Origin: Bombella sp. ESL0385
GTDB lineage: Bacteria > Pseudomonadota > Alphaproteobacteria > Acetobacterales > Acetobacteraceae
Direction: 5' to 3'
DNA: 64,000 nt
Assembly (NCBI RefSeq): GCF_009725755.1
Contig: NZ_WNIJ01000003.1
Location: forward strand, 62,001-126,000
In this document: one piece after another, positions 39,301-47,325 of the stretch
Layout: every line of letters begins with the position of its first letter
Numbering within the stretch: the first letter of the stretch is position 1
Translations under genes and position numbers: made by a program
Notes under the pieces: generated by a model
What the model was told of the DNA's origin: nothing
The model's input: the letters and a program-made list of their open reading frames with translations, nothing else
The model's database searches: none

Positions 39301-39364
39301 TCCTCCAACATGGGATACGCCCCTCTTGGGGAATGGTCTCTAGGGGCGGAAGCATAGCTGTCAT
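36344..39364 (-). CDS. Multidomain glycosyltransferase: N-terminal repeats, GT2 and GT4-like domains (1006 aa)
   Basis: Residues 1 to about 320 hold several units of a repeat of the type FDExWYRxxYPEV...G..HY...G, for example FESDWYRLRYPDV, FDEMWYRQAYPEV, FDAPWYLQTYPEV and FDEAYYRETSPDI. A GT2 domain follows: VSVIMVVHDQIDLTLQALASL, ELILVDSGSCDET, and YLNNDVRL with the DxD-like site. The last 300 residues are a GT4-type half (DILFLGAFHSEQSPNYDSMTWF, PRVEIIGPVEDLTALFDTYRVFVAP). Two transferase domains in one chain suggest alternating sugar addition. Its start overlaps the next gene's stop by 4 bp. Confidence 0.87.
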   Translation of the reverse strand: MTAMLPPLETIPQEGRIPCWRRFESDWYRLRYPDVAELMAQHGYDDVQRFYEEIGCHRGHSPNRYFDEMWYRQAYPEVRRGLLERRWPSGFAHYCAGGYKRCSPHWLFDEAAYRRRYVALTGHYLAEQGFYNGYDHYLSYGEQHGFKAGPFCDVRLLRAMARRYEAWFGPEGLLASWLVLPSHIADAAPASWYFDAPWYLQTYPEVQEAIAAGEYSNALHHYLTNPTPEAFNPSPWFDEAYYRETSPDILPSLGGDGLRNGYEHFVRFGAHEGRSPAKGVDLHRYKQCPLVWFDCDGGVFESPFARFVAEKHGHATPAGIDDPAVLEDQTRQLFRDDAALALPLLARQKLDFRVWGMPEVSVIMVVHDQIDLTLQALASLRGNYDGAIELILVDSGSCDETTGLETLVEGAIILRHKVNIGYLLGCNEALAHVTAPAVLYLNNDVRLYPDALHHALRRLYRAETTGAVAARLVRTNMQLQEAGSIIWRDGATYGYRRQDDPNIPEASFTRDVDYGSAAFLLVKAGLLRRLGGYDTRYWPAYFEDTDLCVRLQKIGARIVYEPLAMVEHLEFGSSGQSGSHSLIQRHWKVFAQQHLEFLRHQQPRHIRNALLGRERRRPDRQRVLLIEDRIPLRGLGSGYVRSNDIVRALVALDYHVTVFPVMREQLPAFLLYRDFPEEVELAFDHDMSTLPAFLEERAGYYDLLWVGRTHNMARLLPVLNEASRFLPHCGSVLDTEVVAAPRTLLQQAVTGLLPDGTPAAPVKGEEYERALDALLTEELQSAHYCQQIIAVTEHDAELIRRAGYGNVMVLGHSMEVAPTPRPYAERRDILFLGAFHSEQSPNYDSMTWFVEEVLPHLKALPEDVCLHIAGYVHPSVDMTALGQHPRVEIIGPVEDLTALFDTYRVFVAPTRFAGGLPFKVQEAAARGLPMVVTDLLREEVGWQTEESLLSVPADEPMAFAVAVERLYNDEALWQRLRHSALKAVQKDTDPEHFRQALQHIVQASLG

Positions 39365-42300
39365 AAACTCGGCTGTTGGTCAGCAAGCTCTGACACCAAA
39401 GCCCGCACCCGCTCAACATGCTGGACCTTTGGCTCTTTACGTTGGGCAGACTGACACCGCCCGTCCGCCATATGCACGACGTGGTCCGTCACCACCATGC
39501 TAAACACCTCCCCAATGATATTGACCAACGCACAACGCCATGTCCCCGTCAGCGCATGTAATTGGCCTTTCCAAGGGTGCAATATCCCCTCAAAACCGGA
39601 GCAGAGCGGTGCATCCCCGTGAACCATACGCACATCATCTCGCGCAAACCGCTCCAAAGCGAAAAGAACCACTTTATCGCTCTCATCACTCACCATCGCT
39701 GCATAAAGCATGCCAGAACGGCCAAAGCCATTAAGGAAGCTCCAACCCCGCAAGGCTAAAGCCCCACGCTCCTCCTCTGGCGTGGCGGCTACAGCCTCTT
39801 TATCCCCTACGCCAAGGACCTCGAAGCGATCTAAGAAATAAAGCTGCTCGCCACGTTCTTGAGCAAATAACCGCCCCCGTGGGAAGCGGGCTAAGGGCAC
39901 ACCACGCAGCACAGTATCCCCATTTGTCACACGGAAGAAATCAGCCAGAATGACGCTATTCTCCGGTTTTTCAGCGAGAATCTTCTGCACCCGGCCTTCT
40001 TCCACCTCTATCCCATAAGATAAAAGCTGGAAGGCTCCGCGACCATTAATCACATTGATAATGCCGATGCGGTAACGTCCCTCACACCATTTCCCACGCA
40101 ACGCTACCTTCGCTGAAAAACCAGAACGCCGCGGCACTTCGCTGCCGAAAAGCTCCGAAATATCCGTCCGAATCTCGCGCTCTGCCTTCATGAAAATTAA
40201 CGAGCTAGGGTCATCTTCACTAATCAACACGACATAGACCTGCCCAGAGGTACTGACATCAGGCAAGAAGAGCCAGCCACGCACATGAAACTCATCAGCA
40301 GGTTTAAAGGTCTTCTCTGCACCCTCAACCAACACATGATGGCAAATATCATCCAAGTAACATTGCGCCCCTTGGATGGCGAACCAATCCGTAATCTGTG
40401 CAGGCAAGCTTACTGAGAGGTCACGAATAAGTGGTGGATCAAAAATATGCCGCGGCGGGGCTTGGTGCTTCCATGATGGGATAGGCAAGAGATGGATCTG
40501 CCCTGCATCAAGCATTAACTCCGAAACACCCAAGACACGCCGCGGTGCAAGATCATGGTACAGCTTGAGCAAGCCCGCCGCATAATCACCCTCATGCGTC
40601 CAAAGCTCTGGCCCAATAGCCTTCATCATCTTATGACGAATCTCTTCCGAAGACCGTAAAAGCTCCAATCGTTCCAAAGCAATATCAGGCCGACTAATGG
40701 GGATTTTATAACCATTCACCCCATCAGTTACACGGTCATGCAACGCACCAACGTCAGTAACAATAGGCACAAGCCCATATTGCCAAGCCTCAGAGAGGGA
40801 AATGCAATAAGTCTCCGGCCATATGGACAAGAACAAAGCAACGTCAGCCTGCTTCATCACATCCGTACCACCTACATCATACCGGCCATGAACGGTCACA
40901 TTAGGCCGTTCCATCGCATCCAACACAGGCTGATAATCGGGGTGAATGTACCCTAAGATATGAAAATGGAAATGCTCTGGATGGGCAGCCTCAATAAGGG
41001 CAAGGACAGTATCAGCCCCTTTTGTTCGTACAAAATTACCCACAATCGCCACACCGAGAGGGCGGCGGTCTAATGGCTCATATTTATTCGGAACAACTGG
41101 AACCGTCACATCTGGGCTGGGAATCCCATTTACCAAGCTAATCTTCTTATCCAGCACAGGATAAACCCGGTGCATGAAGTCACGCGAATGGTTTGTCCCA
41201 AATATGATGGCATCAACATGATGCAACATCCGGTCGATAAAGGCGCGGCGCGTTTGCTCCCCGCCATATTCCACCCCTTCAGCTATTTTGAGCATTACAT
41301 CCATTGCAAGGACGGAGTAAAACTCCCCCTCAACATAGCGCATATCTTGATTCAGTAAGTTATAACGCGAGGAAACAAGCCAAAAATCATGCGCGGAGAA
41401 TAGCACCCCCGTCCCATTGGCTTTTGCAATTAACGGCAATGACAACGCGTGATGACCAAGATGCTGAAAATGAACAACATCAATATTATATTGACTCAAC
41501 ACGCTGGAGAACGCCGTCTCCTCCTGCGCATCGCACACAATATCTTGCCAGTCATGCTCAGCAATATCAAAGCGTTCTAGCTCATGCCCATTAGCAGAGA
41601 GAAGACGACAAAACGCCCCCCGCCTTAACCAGAAATAAAACTCAACCTCACGCCCAAGAGCTGCGCACAACTCCCGCTGATAAACCTCTACCCCACCCCA
41701 CACTTGCTCATGAATTGTGGAATGCGTACACATCAACACACGCAAACGGCTACGCCGGGGGCTGGACAGAACATCCGCTGGAAAAGTCCGCTTAAACTCC
41801 GCCTTTGTAATCTCTTGGATTTTTTGCAAGCGATGCTCATAAAGATGCTGTTTCAAAACAGCTTCCTGAGCACTAACGGCAGAGCGTTTCCGCAAGGCCG
41901 CATTATTGAGGAGCCGTGCGATGTTCTCGACAACCTCATCATCATTATGAGCGAGATGAACCCCTTCTACACTTTTAAAGCAATTAGCATCCATCCCCGG
42001 CGCAACTTCGACCACTTGCGCCGTACCCGCTAATCCCAGCTCAAAATAACGAGGGCCGGGTGCTGTCGCTTGGCTGACATCACCATGACTTGCATAATCA
42101 CGAAACATCGTCAGCGCGACAGCACTTACATTAGCAAAGTCAATAAACGCTTCATGACTTACAGGCCGTTGCAAAGCAAGGGCTGCAATATCCTCTGGCA
42201 GAGGGGGTAAAAACTCGTTACCGGGACATACTAACTTTAACCGAACATCCGGAAAGCTCGCCAAAACACGCCGCAAGGTCCGTACGCGGTTAGGCCACAT

Positions 42301-42741
42301 TGTTCCAGCAAAAAACAAATCATAATCGCAATCAGGCAATGCCCGCACTTTGCGCTCATGCAGACTCTGGCTTGCCGCAAGCGGGAGATAATGCCCCTTA
42401 CCCTGATAAGCCTCTACGCAAGAAGGATCATTAGTAAAGATATAATCAAATAACGAAGCTGCTTGGGCGTTAAACTCCCTCATAAAGGGATCTTCAAACG
42501 TCCATAAAATTACAGTCTTAAAGGCAGGACGCACACGGCGAATCAAAGCCTGATTAAGCCGCTGACCATCAATACAAAGCAACGTGTCATGCTGACCAGA
42601 GGCCGCAACCCCAGCAAGGCTCATATTATCAGCAACAAAGATATTCTCTTTGCCGAACAGATCCTCTGCCGCACGCTGAATAGCAAGGGTCAAATAGGCA
42701 TTCGGATTATGTGTATAATTCGTATTGTAGATAACCGCCAT
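39361..42741 (-). CDS. Giant multidomain glycosyltransferase (1126 aa)
   Basis: Three regions are visible. Residues 1 to about 310 are CgeB-like: DYDLFFAGTMWPNRVRTLRRVL, then GPRYFELGLAGTAQVVEVAPG, similar to the 35282-36310 protein. Residues about 330-740 form a complete GT4-like GT-B unit: RVLMCTHSTIHEQVWGGVEVYQREL opens it, and LGVAIVGNFVRTKGADTVLALIEA and ETYCISLSEAWQYGLVPIVTDVGALHD form its donor site. Residues beyond 770 are not recognised; they look like two similar beta-rich units (FHVRGWLFLPDVSTSGQVYVVLIS and ALRGWSFLNGFGRSGMLYAAMVS). The gene heads the three-gene block that ends at 35282. Confidence 0.85.
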   Translation of the reverse strand: MAVIYNTNYTHNPNAYLTLAIQRAAEDLFGKENIFVADNMSLAGVAASGQHDTLLCIDGQRLNQALIRRVRPAFKTVILWTFEDPFMREFNAQAASLFDYIFTNDPSCVEAYQGKGHYLPLAASQSLHERKVRALPDCDYDLFFAGTMWPNRVRTLRRVLASFPDVRLKLVCPGNEFLPPLPEDIAALALQRPVSHEAFIDFANVSAVALTMFRDYASHGDVSQATAPGPRYFELGLAGTAQVVEVAPGMDANCFKSVEGVHLAHNDDEVVENIARLLNNAALRKRSAVSAQEAVLKQHLYEHRLQKIQEITKAEFKRTFPADVLSSPRRSRLRVLMCTHSTIHEQVWGGVEVYQRELCAALGREVEFYFWLRRGAFCRLLSANGHELERFDIAEHDWQDIVCDAQEETAFSSVLSQYNIDVVHFQHLGHHALSLPLIAKANGTGVLFSAHDFWLVSSRYNLLNQDMRYVEGEFYSVLAMDVMLKIAEGVEYGGEQTRRAFIDRMLHHVDAIIFGTNHSRDFMHRVYPVLDKKISLVNGIPSPDVTVPVVPNKYEPLDRRPLGVAIVGNFVRTKGADTVLALIEAAHPEHFHFHILGYIHPDYQPVLDAMERPNVTVHGRYDVGGTDVMKQADVALFLSIWPETYCISLSEAWQYGLVPIVTDVGALHDRVTDGVNGYKIPISRPDIALERLELLRSSEEIRHKMMKAIGPELWTHEGDYAAGLLKLYHDLAPRRVLGVSELMLDAGQIHLLPIPSWKHQAPPRHIFDPPLIRDLSVSLPAQITDWFAIQGAQCYLDDICHHVLVEGAEKTFKPADEFHVRGWLFLPDVSTSGQVYVVLISEDDPSSLIFMKAEREIRTDISELFGSEVPRRSGFSAKVALRGKWCEGRYRIGIINVINGRGAFQLLSYGIEVEEGRVQKILAEKPENSVILADFFRVTNGDTVLRGVPLARFPRGRLFAQERGEQLYFLDRFEVLGVGDKEAVAATPEEERGALALRGWSFLNGFGRSGMLYAAMVSDESDKVVLFALERFARDDVRMVHGDAPLCSGFEGILHPWKGQLHALTGTWRCALVNIIGEVFSMVVTDHVVHMADGRCQSAQRKEPKVQHVERVRALVSELADQQPSL

Positions 42742-42840
42742 TTATAACTCCGCGCCCCAAAAATATTGCATCATGCAGCGAATGCCCATCTCATTTCATT
42801 ACTAAGCGGCGATTTATCACTCTTATTAGGATGAAACAAC

Positions 42841-42870
42841 AAGAGGGTGACCACAACCGGCCACCCCCTT
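42841..42870 (-). terminator. Probable terminator downstream of rpsA
   Basis: On the minus strand AAGGGGGTGGCC pairs with GGTCACCCTCTT around a 5-6 nt loop with two G-T pairs. It is followed by the moderately T-rich GTTGTTT. It lies 56 bp past the rpsA stop. Confidence 0.7.
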
Positions 42871-42925
42871 ATCGCCTTAGACAGGGGAAAGACGCAAGCC
42901 CCCTCCCTGCTTTAGGTTAGACGCC

Positions 42926-44635
42926 TCAGTCCTCTGAGCTACGACGACGAATAGCCGCACCCAGAATATCACCCAAAGACGCCCCGGAATCAGAAGAACC
43001 ATACTCATCAATGGCTTGTTTATCTTCCTCAACCTCACGACCGCGAATCGTCAATGCCAGCTTACGAGAAGCACGGTCTAGGCCAACAACCTTGGCATCG
43101 ACCTTCTCACCAACGGCAAAACGCTCTGGACGCTGCTCGCTCTTATCGCGGGCCAGCTCACCACGGCGGATAAAGCCTGTCAGCACATCATCAACCTTGA
43201 CCTCGATCCCGTTGCTCTGCACAGCAGTCACAACACAGGTTACGACATCACCTTTATTAATGCGCTCCAGCACATCGGCAGCAGGGTCTTCCTGAAGCTG
43301 TTTAATACCGAGAGAGATACGCTCTTTCTCAGCATCAACGTCAAGAACCTTAGCCTGAACGACTTGGCCCTTGTCGTAACGCTTCATGACCTCCTCGCCG
43401 GACTCATCCCAAGAGAGGTCGGACATATGGACCATGCCATCAATATCGGCAGACAGACCAATGAACAGGCCGAACTCTGTGATGTTGCGGATCTCACCTT
43501 CGATGATGGAGCCAACTTTATGCTCCTCAGCGAACTGCTCCCAAGGATTGCGCTGAACTTGCTTCAGCCCCAGAGAGATACGGCGTTTTGCGCTATCGAC
43601 ATCCAGCACCATGACCTCAACCTCCTGAGAGGTAGCCACGATCTTGCCCGGATGGACGTTCTTCTTCGTCCAGGACATCTCAGAGACATGAACCAGACCT
43701 TCAACGCCCGGTTCCAGCTCAACAAATGCACCGTAATCGGTGATGTTGGTCACGCGGCCTGTAAAGCGCGCATTGACAGGATACTTAACAGCCACATTCT
43801 CCCATGGGTCAGCCTCAAGCTGCTTCATCCCCAAGGAGATACGCTGTGTATCGGAGTTAAAGCGGATCACCTGCACGCGAACGGGCTGGCCAATCTGCAA
43901 CGCTTCGGACGGATGATTAATGCGCTTCCACGCAATATCTGTCACATGCAGCAGACCATCCACACCGCCGAGATCAACGAACGCACCGTAATCGGTGATG
44001 TTCTTAACCACGCCATCAAGGATCATCCCTTCCTTCAGGCCCTGAATCAACTCAGAACGCTGCTCGGCACGGGTCTCCTCCAGCACAGCGCGGCGGGAGA
44101 CGACAATGTTACCACGCGCACGATCCATCTTCAGAATCTGGAAAGGCTGCGGCTGGCCCATCAACGGCCCAACATCACGCACGGGGCGGATATCCACCTG
44201 GCTACCCGGCAAGAAGGCCATCGCCCCGCCTAGATCCACCGTGAAACCACCCTTCACGCGACCATAAATCGTGCCATTAACACGCTGATTATGAGCGAAT
44301 GCGCCTTCTAGTGCGGTCCATGCTTCTTCACGGCGAGCCTTCTCGCGTGAAAGAACGATGGAGCCATCGCGATCCTCGTAGCGTTCAATGAACAGCTCAA
44401 ACTCATCGCCCGGCTTAATGTCCGGTGTTGCACCCGGCGGGCCAAACTCACGCAGAGCCACACGGCCTTCACTCTTGAGGCCAACATCCACAATCACATG
44501 GTCATCCGTCAGGCGGATAACGCGACCGCGGACAACAGTGCCATCAAACGCACTGTCGCTGCCCAATGTCTCTTCCAACAGGGCTGCAAAATCTTCTTTA
44601 CCGTGTTCCGGTGTATTCTGAGTGGCAGAAGCCAT
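42926..44635 (-). CDS. rpsA: 30S ribosomal protein S1
   Basis: The ATG at 44635 is preferred because MASATQNTPEHGKEDFAALLEETL is the family-like start and GGAA precedes it; the product has 569 residues. Six S1 OB-fold repeats follow, for example VVRGRVIRLTDDHVIVDVGLKSEG, GVVKNITDYGAFVDLGGVDGLLHVTDIAW, GRVTNITDYGAFVELEPGVEGLVHVSEMSW and GEIRNITEFGLFIGLSADIDGMVHMSDLSW. S1 captures mRNA on the 30S subunit. The gene stands apart from cmk by about 250 bp that contains unusual palindromes, suggesting its own promoter. Confidence 0.97.
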   Translation of the reverse strand: MASATQNTPEHGKEDFAALLEETLGSDSAFDGTVVRGRVIRLTDDHVIVDVGLKSEGRVALREFGPPGATPDIKPGDEFELFIERYEDRDGSIVLSREKARREEAWTALEGAFAHNQRVNGTIYGRVKGGFTVDLGGAMAFLPGSQVDIRPVRDVGPLMGQPQPFQILKMDRARGNIVVSRRAVLEETRAEQRSELIQGLKEGMILDGVVKNITDYGAFVDLGGVDGLLHVTDIAWKRINHPSEALQIGQPVRVQVIRFNSDTQRISLGMKQLEADPWENVAVKYPVNARFTGRVTNITDYGAFVELEPGVEGLVHVSEMSWTKKNVHPGKIVATSQEVEVMVLDVDSAKRRISLGLKQVQRNPWEQFAEEHKVGSIIEGEIRNITEFGLFIGLSADIDGMVHMSDLSWDESGEEVMKRYDKGQVVQAKVLDVDAEKERISLGIKQLQEDPAADVLERINKGDVVTCVVTAVQSNGIEVKVDDVLTGFIRRGELARDKSEQRPERFAVGEKVDAKVVGLDRASRKLALTIRGREVEEDKQAIDEYGSSDSGASLGDILGAAIRRRSSED

Positions 44636-44773
44636 GTATTTCCAGCATTCCAGAGCGTCGCAGCCTATGCCCGACACTCAGCTATGCGCTATTCCCCCGA
44701 CTATCGAAGCCTCAAGGAACAACGTCTCCTCCCAACCCCACAACCCGGAGTGGAAGTTATCATCATCACAATA

Positions 44774-44832
44774 CCTTATATTCCCGTTTTAGGCATATAA
44801 GGCCGTAACATTACGGGTTGTGTAATATTACG
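44774..44832. promoter_or_regulatory. Cluster of palindromes between cmk and rpsA
   Basis: CCTTATAT (44774-44781) and ATATAAGG (44795-44802) form an 8-bp inverted repeat. Two near-identical palindromic elements follow, GTAACATTACG (44805-44815) and GTAATATTACG (44822-44832), 17 bp apart start to start. They lie 140-200 bp ahead of rpsA, where its promoter should be. The ligand is unknown. Confidence 0.5.
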
Positions 44833-44883
44833 CTACCACCACAACACGCTTGGAGGGGGGACTGTCAATAACGAAGTGTGAAA

Positions 44884-45537
44884 TCACACCCGAATAATCC
44901 CTTTCTCCTGCAAAATCTGGCATACTTTCTCTAACACGGCAGCGGCATCAAGCCCATCAGTCAAAATCTGCACAGCATCCTCCGCAGGACGAAGCGGAGC
45001 CGTTTGACGTGAGGCATCCTGCCCATCGCGCGCATTAATGGCGGCCACTTCCGCCGCTAACGCTGCCGAATCGGTACAAGACTGGCCATAACGCTGGATG
45101 TAACGCCGCTGGGCGCGGACCTCTGGCGAGGCCGTAATAAAAAACTTCGCCGTAGCTTGGGGGAAGACGACCGTACCAATATCCCGCCCATCCACAACCG
45201 CGCCACGCGCACGGGCAAAGAGACGTTGCCGCTCTAGCAACGCTGCGCGGACCTCTGGCTCCTTTGCCACGAGAGAGGCTGCACGATCCACCTCTGGTGT
45301 GCGTAAATCATCGCGGCGCATATCCTCTGGCATAAGCTGGCGGGCTTGCTCTGGCCCATCATGAGCGGGGTCACCACCTTGGTCTAGCACACGGCGAGCC
45401 ACAGCGCGGTATAGCAACCCGGTATCAAGGTAAGGCAAAGCCAGTACCTCCGCTAATTGCCGCGCTAATGTCCCCTTCCCCGCCGCCGCAGGCCCATCAA
45501 TCGCGATGATAGGGTATTTCATGCCATGCTTGCTCAT
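44884..45537 (-). CDS. cmk: Cytidylate kinase
   Basis: The 217-residue kinase has the P-loop GPAAAGKGTLA, LDTGLLYRAVA, the GRDIGTVVFPQATAKFFITAS core with the conserved RDIGT, and the LID region RRYIQRYGQS. It phosphorylates CMP and dCMP with ATP. The start overlaps the aroA stop by 4 bp (ATGA). The aroA-cmk-rpsA order is conserved in alphaproteobacteria. Confidence 0.96.
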   Translation of the reverse strand: MSKHGMKYPIIAIDGPAAAGKGTLARQLAEVLALPYLDTGLLYRAVARRVLDQGGDPAHDGPEQARQLMPEDMRRDDLRTPEVDRAASLVAKEPEVRAALLERQRLFARARGAVVDGRDIGTVVFPQATAKFFITASPEVRAQRRYIQRYGQSCTDSAALAAEVAAINARDGQDASRQTAPLRPAEDAVQILTDGLDAAAVLEKVCQILQEKGIIRV

Positions 45538-46862
45538 GCCGTAAGCCCCGCACCAAGATGATTCATCAAAGCCACAAAACCGGGGAAGCTCGTCTCGATA
45601 AACGCTGTATCATCAATATGGACAGGTTTTTCTGCCGCAAGCCCTAACACGGTAGCACTCATCGCTAAACGATGGTCCATATGGGTTTGCACATGCCCCC
45701 CACCGGGAAGGCGGGCTTGGCCCTCAATAATCACATCATCACCTTCCACCTGCACCTTTGCGCCATTTGCCTCTAGCAACGCTACGGTGGAAGCGAGGCG
45801 GTCACTCTCCTTCACCCGCAATTCGGCAAGGCCGCGCAAGCGTGATGTCCCCTCCGCAAAAGCACAGGCCACAGCGAGAATCGGATATTCATCAATCATG
45901 GAGGGCACGCGTATGGCAGGTACATCAACACCCTTTAGCCGCCCAGCGCGCACATGAAGGTCCCCAATGACTTCCCCGCCCTCAATGCGCTCATCGCGTA
46001 TCTCTAGTGAGGCCCCCATCTCCTTGAGGGTTTTAAAGAGGCCTGTACGTAACGGATTCTGCCCCACAGCCTCTATAACAATGGACGACCCCGGCACAAG
46101 CAACGCCGCCACAACGGGGAAAGCCGCTGATGATGGATCCCCCGGTACCAACACATCCTGAGCCACCAAACGCGCTGGACCTTTTAGCGTGATGCGCCGC
46201 CCTGCCTCTGGTAGCTCCTCCACCTTCACCTCTGTGCCGAAATGACGGAGCATATTCTCGGTATGATCGCGCGTCGGGGCGGGCTCCTCCACCACGGTTT
46301 CTCCTTCGCAATTCAACCCTGCGAGCAGGATAGCGGACTTCACTTGGGCCGAGGCCACTGGCAAGCGATAATGCAATGGCTTGCCTTTACCAGTCCCCTC
46401 CACAGCCATAGGCAGCTTCTGCCCCGCACGGGTGACGAATCGCGCCCCTGTCTCGGCCAAAGGCACGCTCACACGCCCCATAGGCCGACTGCGCAATGAG
46501 GCATCACCTGTCATGATGCTCATAAAAGGATGCGTTGCCAGCACACCGCTCAAAAGCCGCGCTGCTGTGCCAGAATTACCCATATCCAGCACATCGGCAG
46601 GCTCTTTAAGCCCAGCTACGCCACAGCCCTCCACAACCCATTGCGTGTCCTTGCGTGTTACCTTGGCCCCTAAAGCGCGCATAGCCTCAGCCGTGCGGAG
46701 AACATCTTCTCCCTCCAATAAGCCGGTAATGTGCGTCCGTCCTTCTGCAAGGGCTGCGAACATCAAGGCACGATGGCTGATGGATTTATCCCCCGGCACA
46801 CGGACCCGCCCCGCTAAGCCAGCAGGAGCAGAGGAAACTATCAAAGGGCGTTGTGCTGTCAT
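45534..46862 (-). CDS. aroA: 3-phosphoshikimate 1-carboxyvinyltransferase (EPSP synthase)
   Basis: The 442-residue enzyme has VPGDKSISHRALMFAALAEG, LLEGEDV, DMGNSGTAARLLSGVL, GDASLRSRPMGRV, and SRLRGLAELRVKESDRLA. It joins PEP to shikimate 3-phosphate in aromatic amino acid synthesis. The overall pattern (LLEGEDV, GDASLRSRPM) is class II, as in Agrobacterium CP4. The loop reads GNSGT rather than GNAAT, so the CP4 alanine linked to glyphosate insensitivity is absent. cmk follows with a 4-bp overlap. Confidence 0.95.
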   Translation of the reverse strand: MTAQRPLIVSSAPAGLAGRVRVPGDKSISHRALMFAALAEGRTHITGLLEGEDVLRTAEAMRALGAKVTRKDTQWVVEGCGVAGLKEPADVLDMGNSGTAARLLSGVLATHPFMSIMTGDASLRSRPMGRVSVPLAETGARFVTRAGQKLPMAVEGTGKGKPLHYRLPVASAQVKSAILLAGLNCEGETVVEEPAPTRDHTENMLRHFGTEVKVEELPEAGRRITLKGPARLVAQDVLVPGDPSSAAFPVVAALLVPGSSIVIEAVGQNPLRTGLFKTLKEMGASLEIRDERIEGGEVIGDLHVRAGRLKGVDVPAIRVPSMIDEYPILAVACAFAEGTSRLRGLAELRVKESDRLASTVALLEANGAKVQVEGDDVIIEGQARLPGGGHVQTHMDHRLAMSATVLGLAAEKPVHIDDTAFIETSFPGFVALMNHLGAGLTA

Positions 46863-47028
46863 AATTTTACGTCACATTATCTCGGTTTAGAGCGTTTGAT
46901 TCTGCGAGGTTACAGCATCTAAAGGGAAAAGTCTGTCCCCTTCCTTATCATGAATGATTTGACAGGCGGGCATTTCGGTGGCATGGGCCAAACACTTCTC
47001 TTTTGTGGCAATACGGGCTTCCAAGATT

Positions 47029-47325
47029 ATGGCAAAACCAGAACTCGGTCTGAAACGGACTTGCGTCGATTGTAATGCGCGCTTTTATGACCTCAACAAC
47101 ATGCCAGTTGTCTGCCCTAAATGCGGCACAACCCAGCCAAGCCACCTCTCCCGCTTGAAGAAAGAGGACGAGCTCGCAGACGAGAAAGACAAAAACCTCT
47201 CCCAAGAGGACCACGAGGATGATGTGGACCTCGATACAGGCGAGGATGATGATTTGGATGATGACGATGACATCAGCAAAGATATTGAGGTCTCAACCGA
47301 TAAAGATGAGCGTGACGACTCCTAA
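47029..47325 (+). CDS. FYDLN acid family zinc-ribbon protein
   Basis: The 98-residue protein starts MAKPELGLKRTCVDCNARFYDLNNMPVVCPKCGT. The two CxxC pairs form a zinc ribbon around the FYDLN signature that names the family. The second half is extremely acidic (DHEDDVDLDTGEDDDLDDDDD). Its function is unknown, but its position divergent from aroA is conserved in alphaproteobacteria. The next gene's start overlaps its end by 20 bp. Confidence 0.92.
   Translation: MAKPELGLKRTCVDCNARFYDLNNMPVVCPKCGTTQPSHLSRLKKEDELADEKDKNLSQEDHEDDVDLDTGEDDDLDDDDDISKDIEVSTDKDERDDS

Noticed and set aside
43364-44233. 289-residue plus-strand frame
   Set aside because: It is antisense to the S1 repeats of rpsA and its composition reflects that repeat sequence.
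46863-47028. tRNA between aroA and the FYDLN gene
   Set aside because: A tRNA is often found here in alphaproteobacteria, but no cloverleaf can be drawn in this interval.
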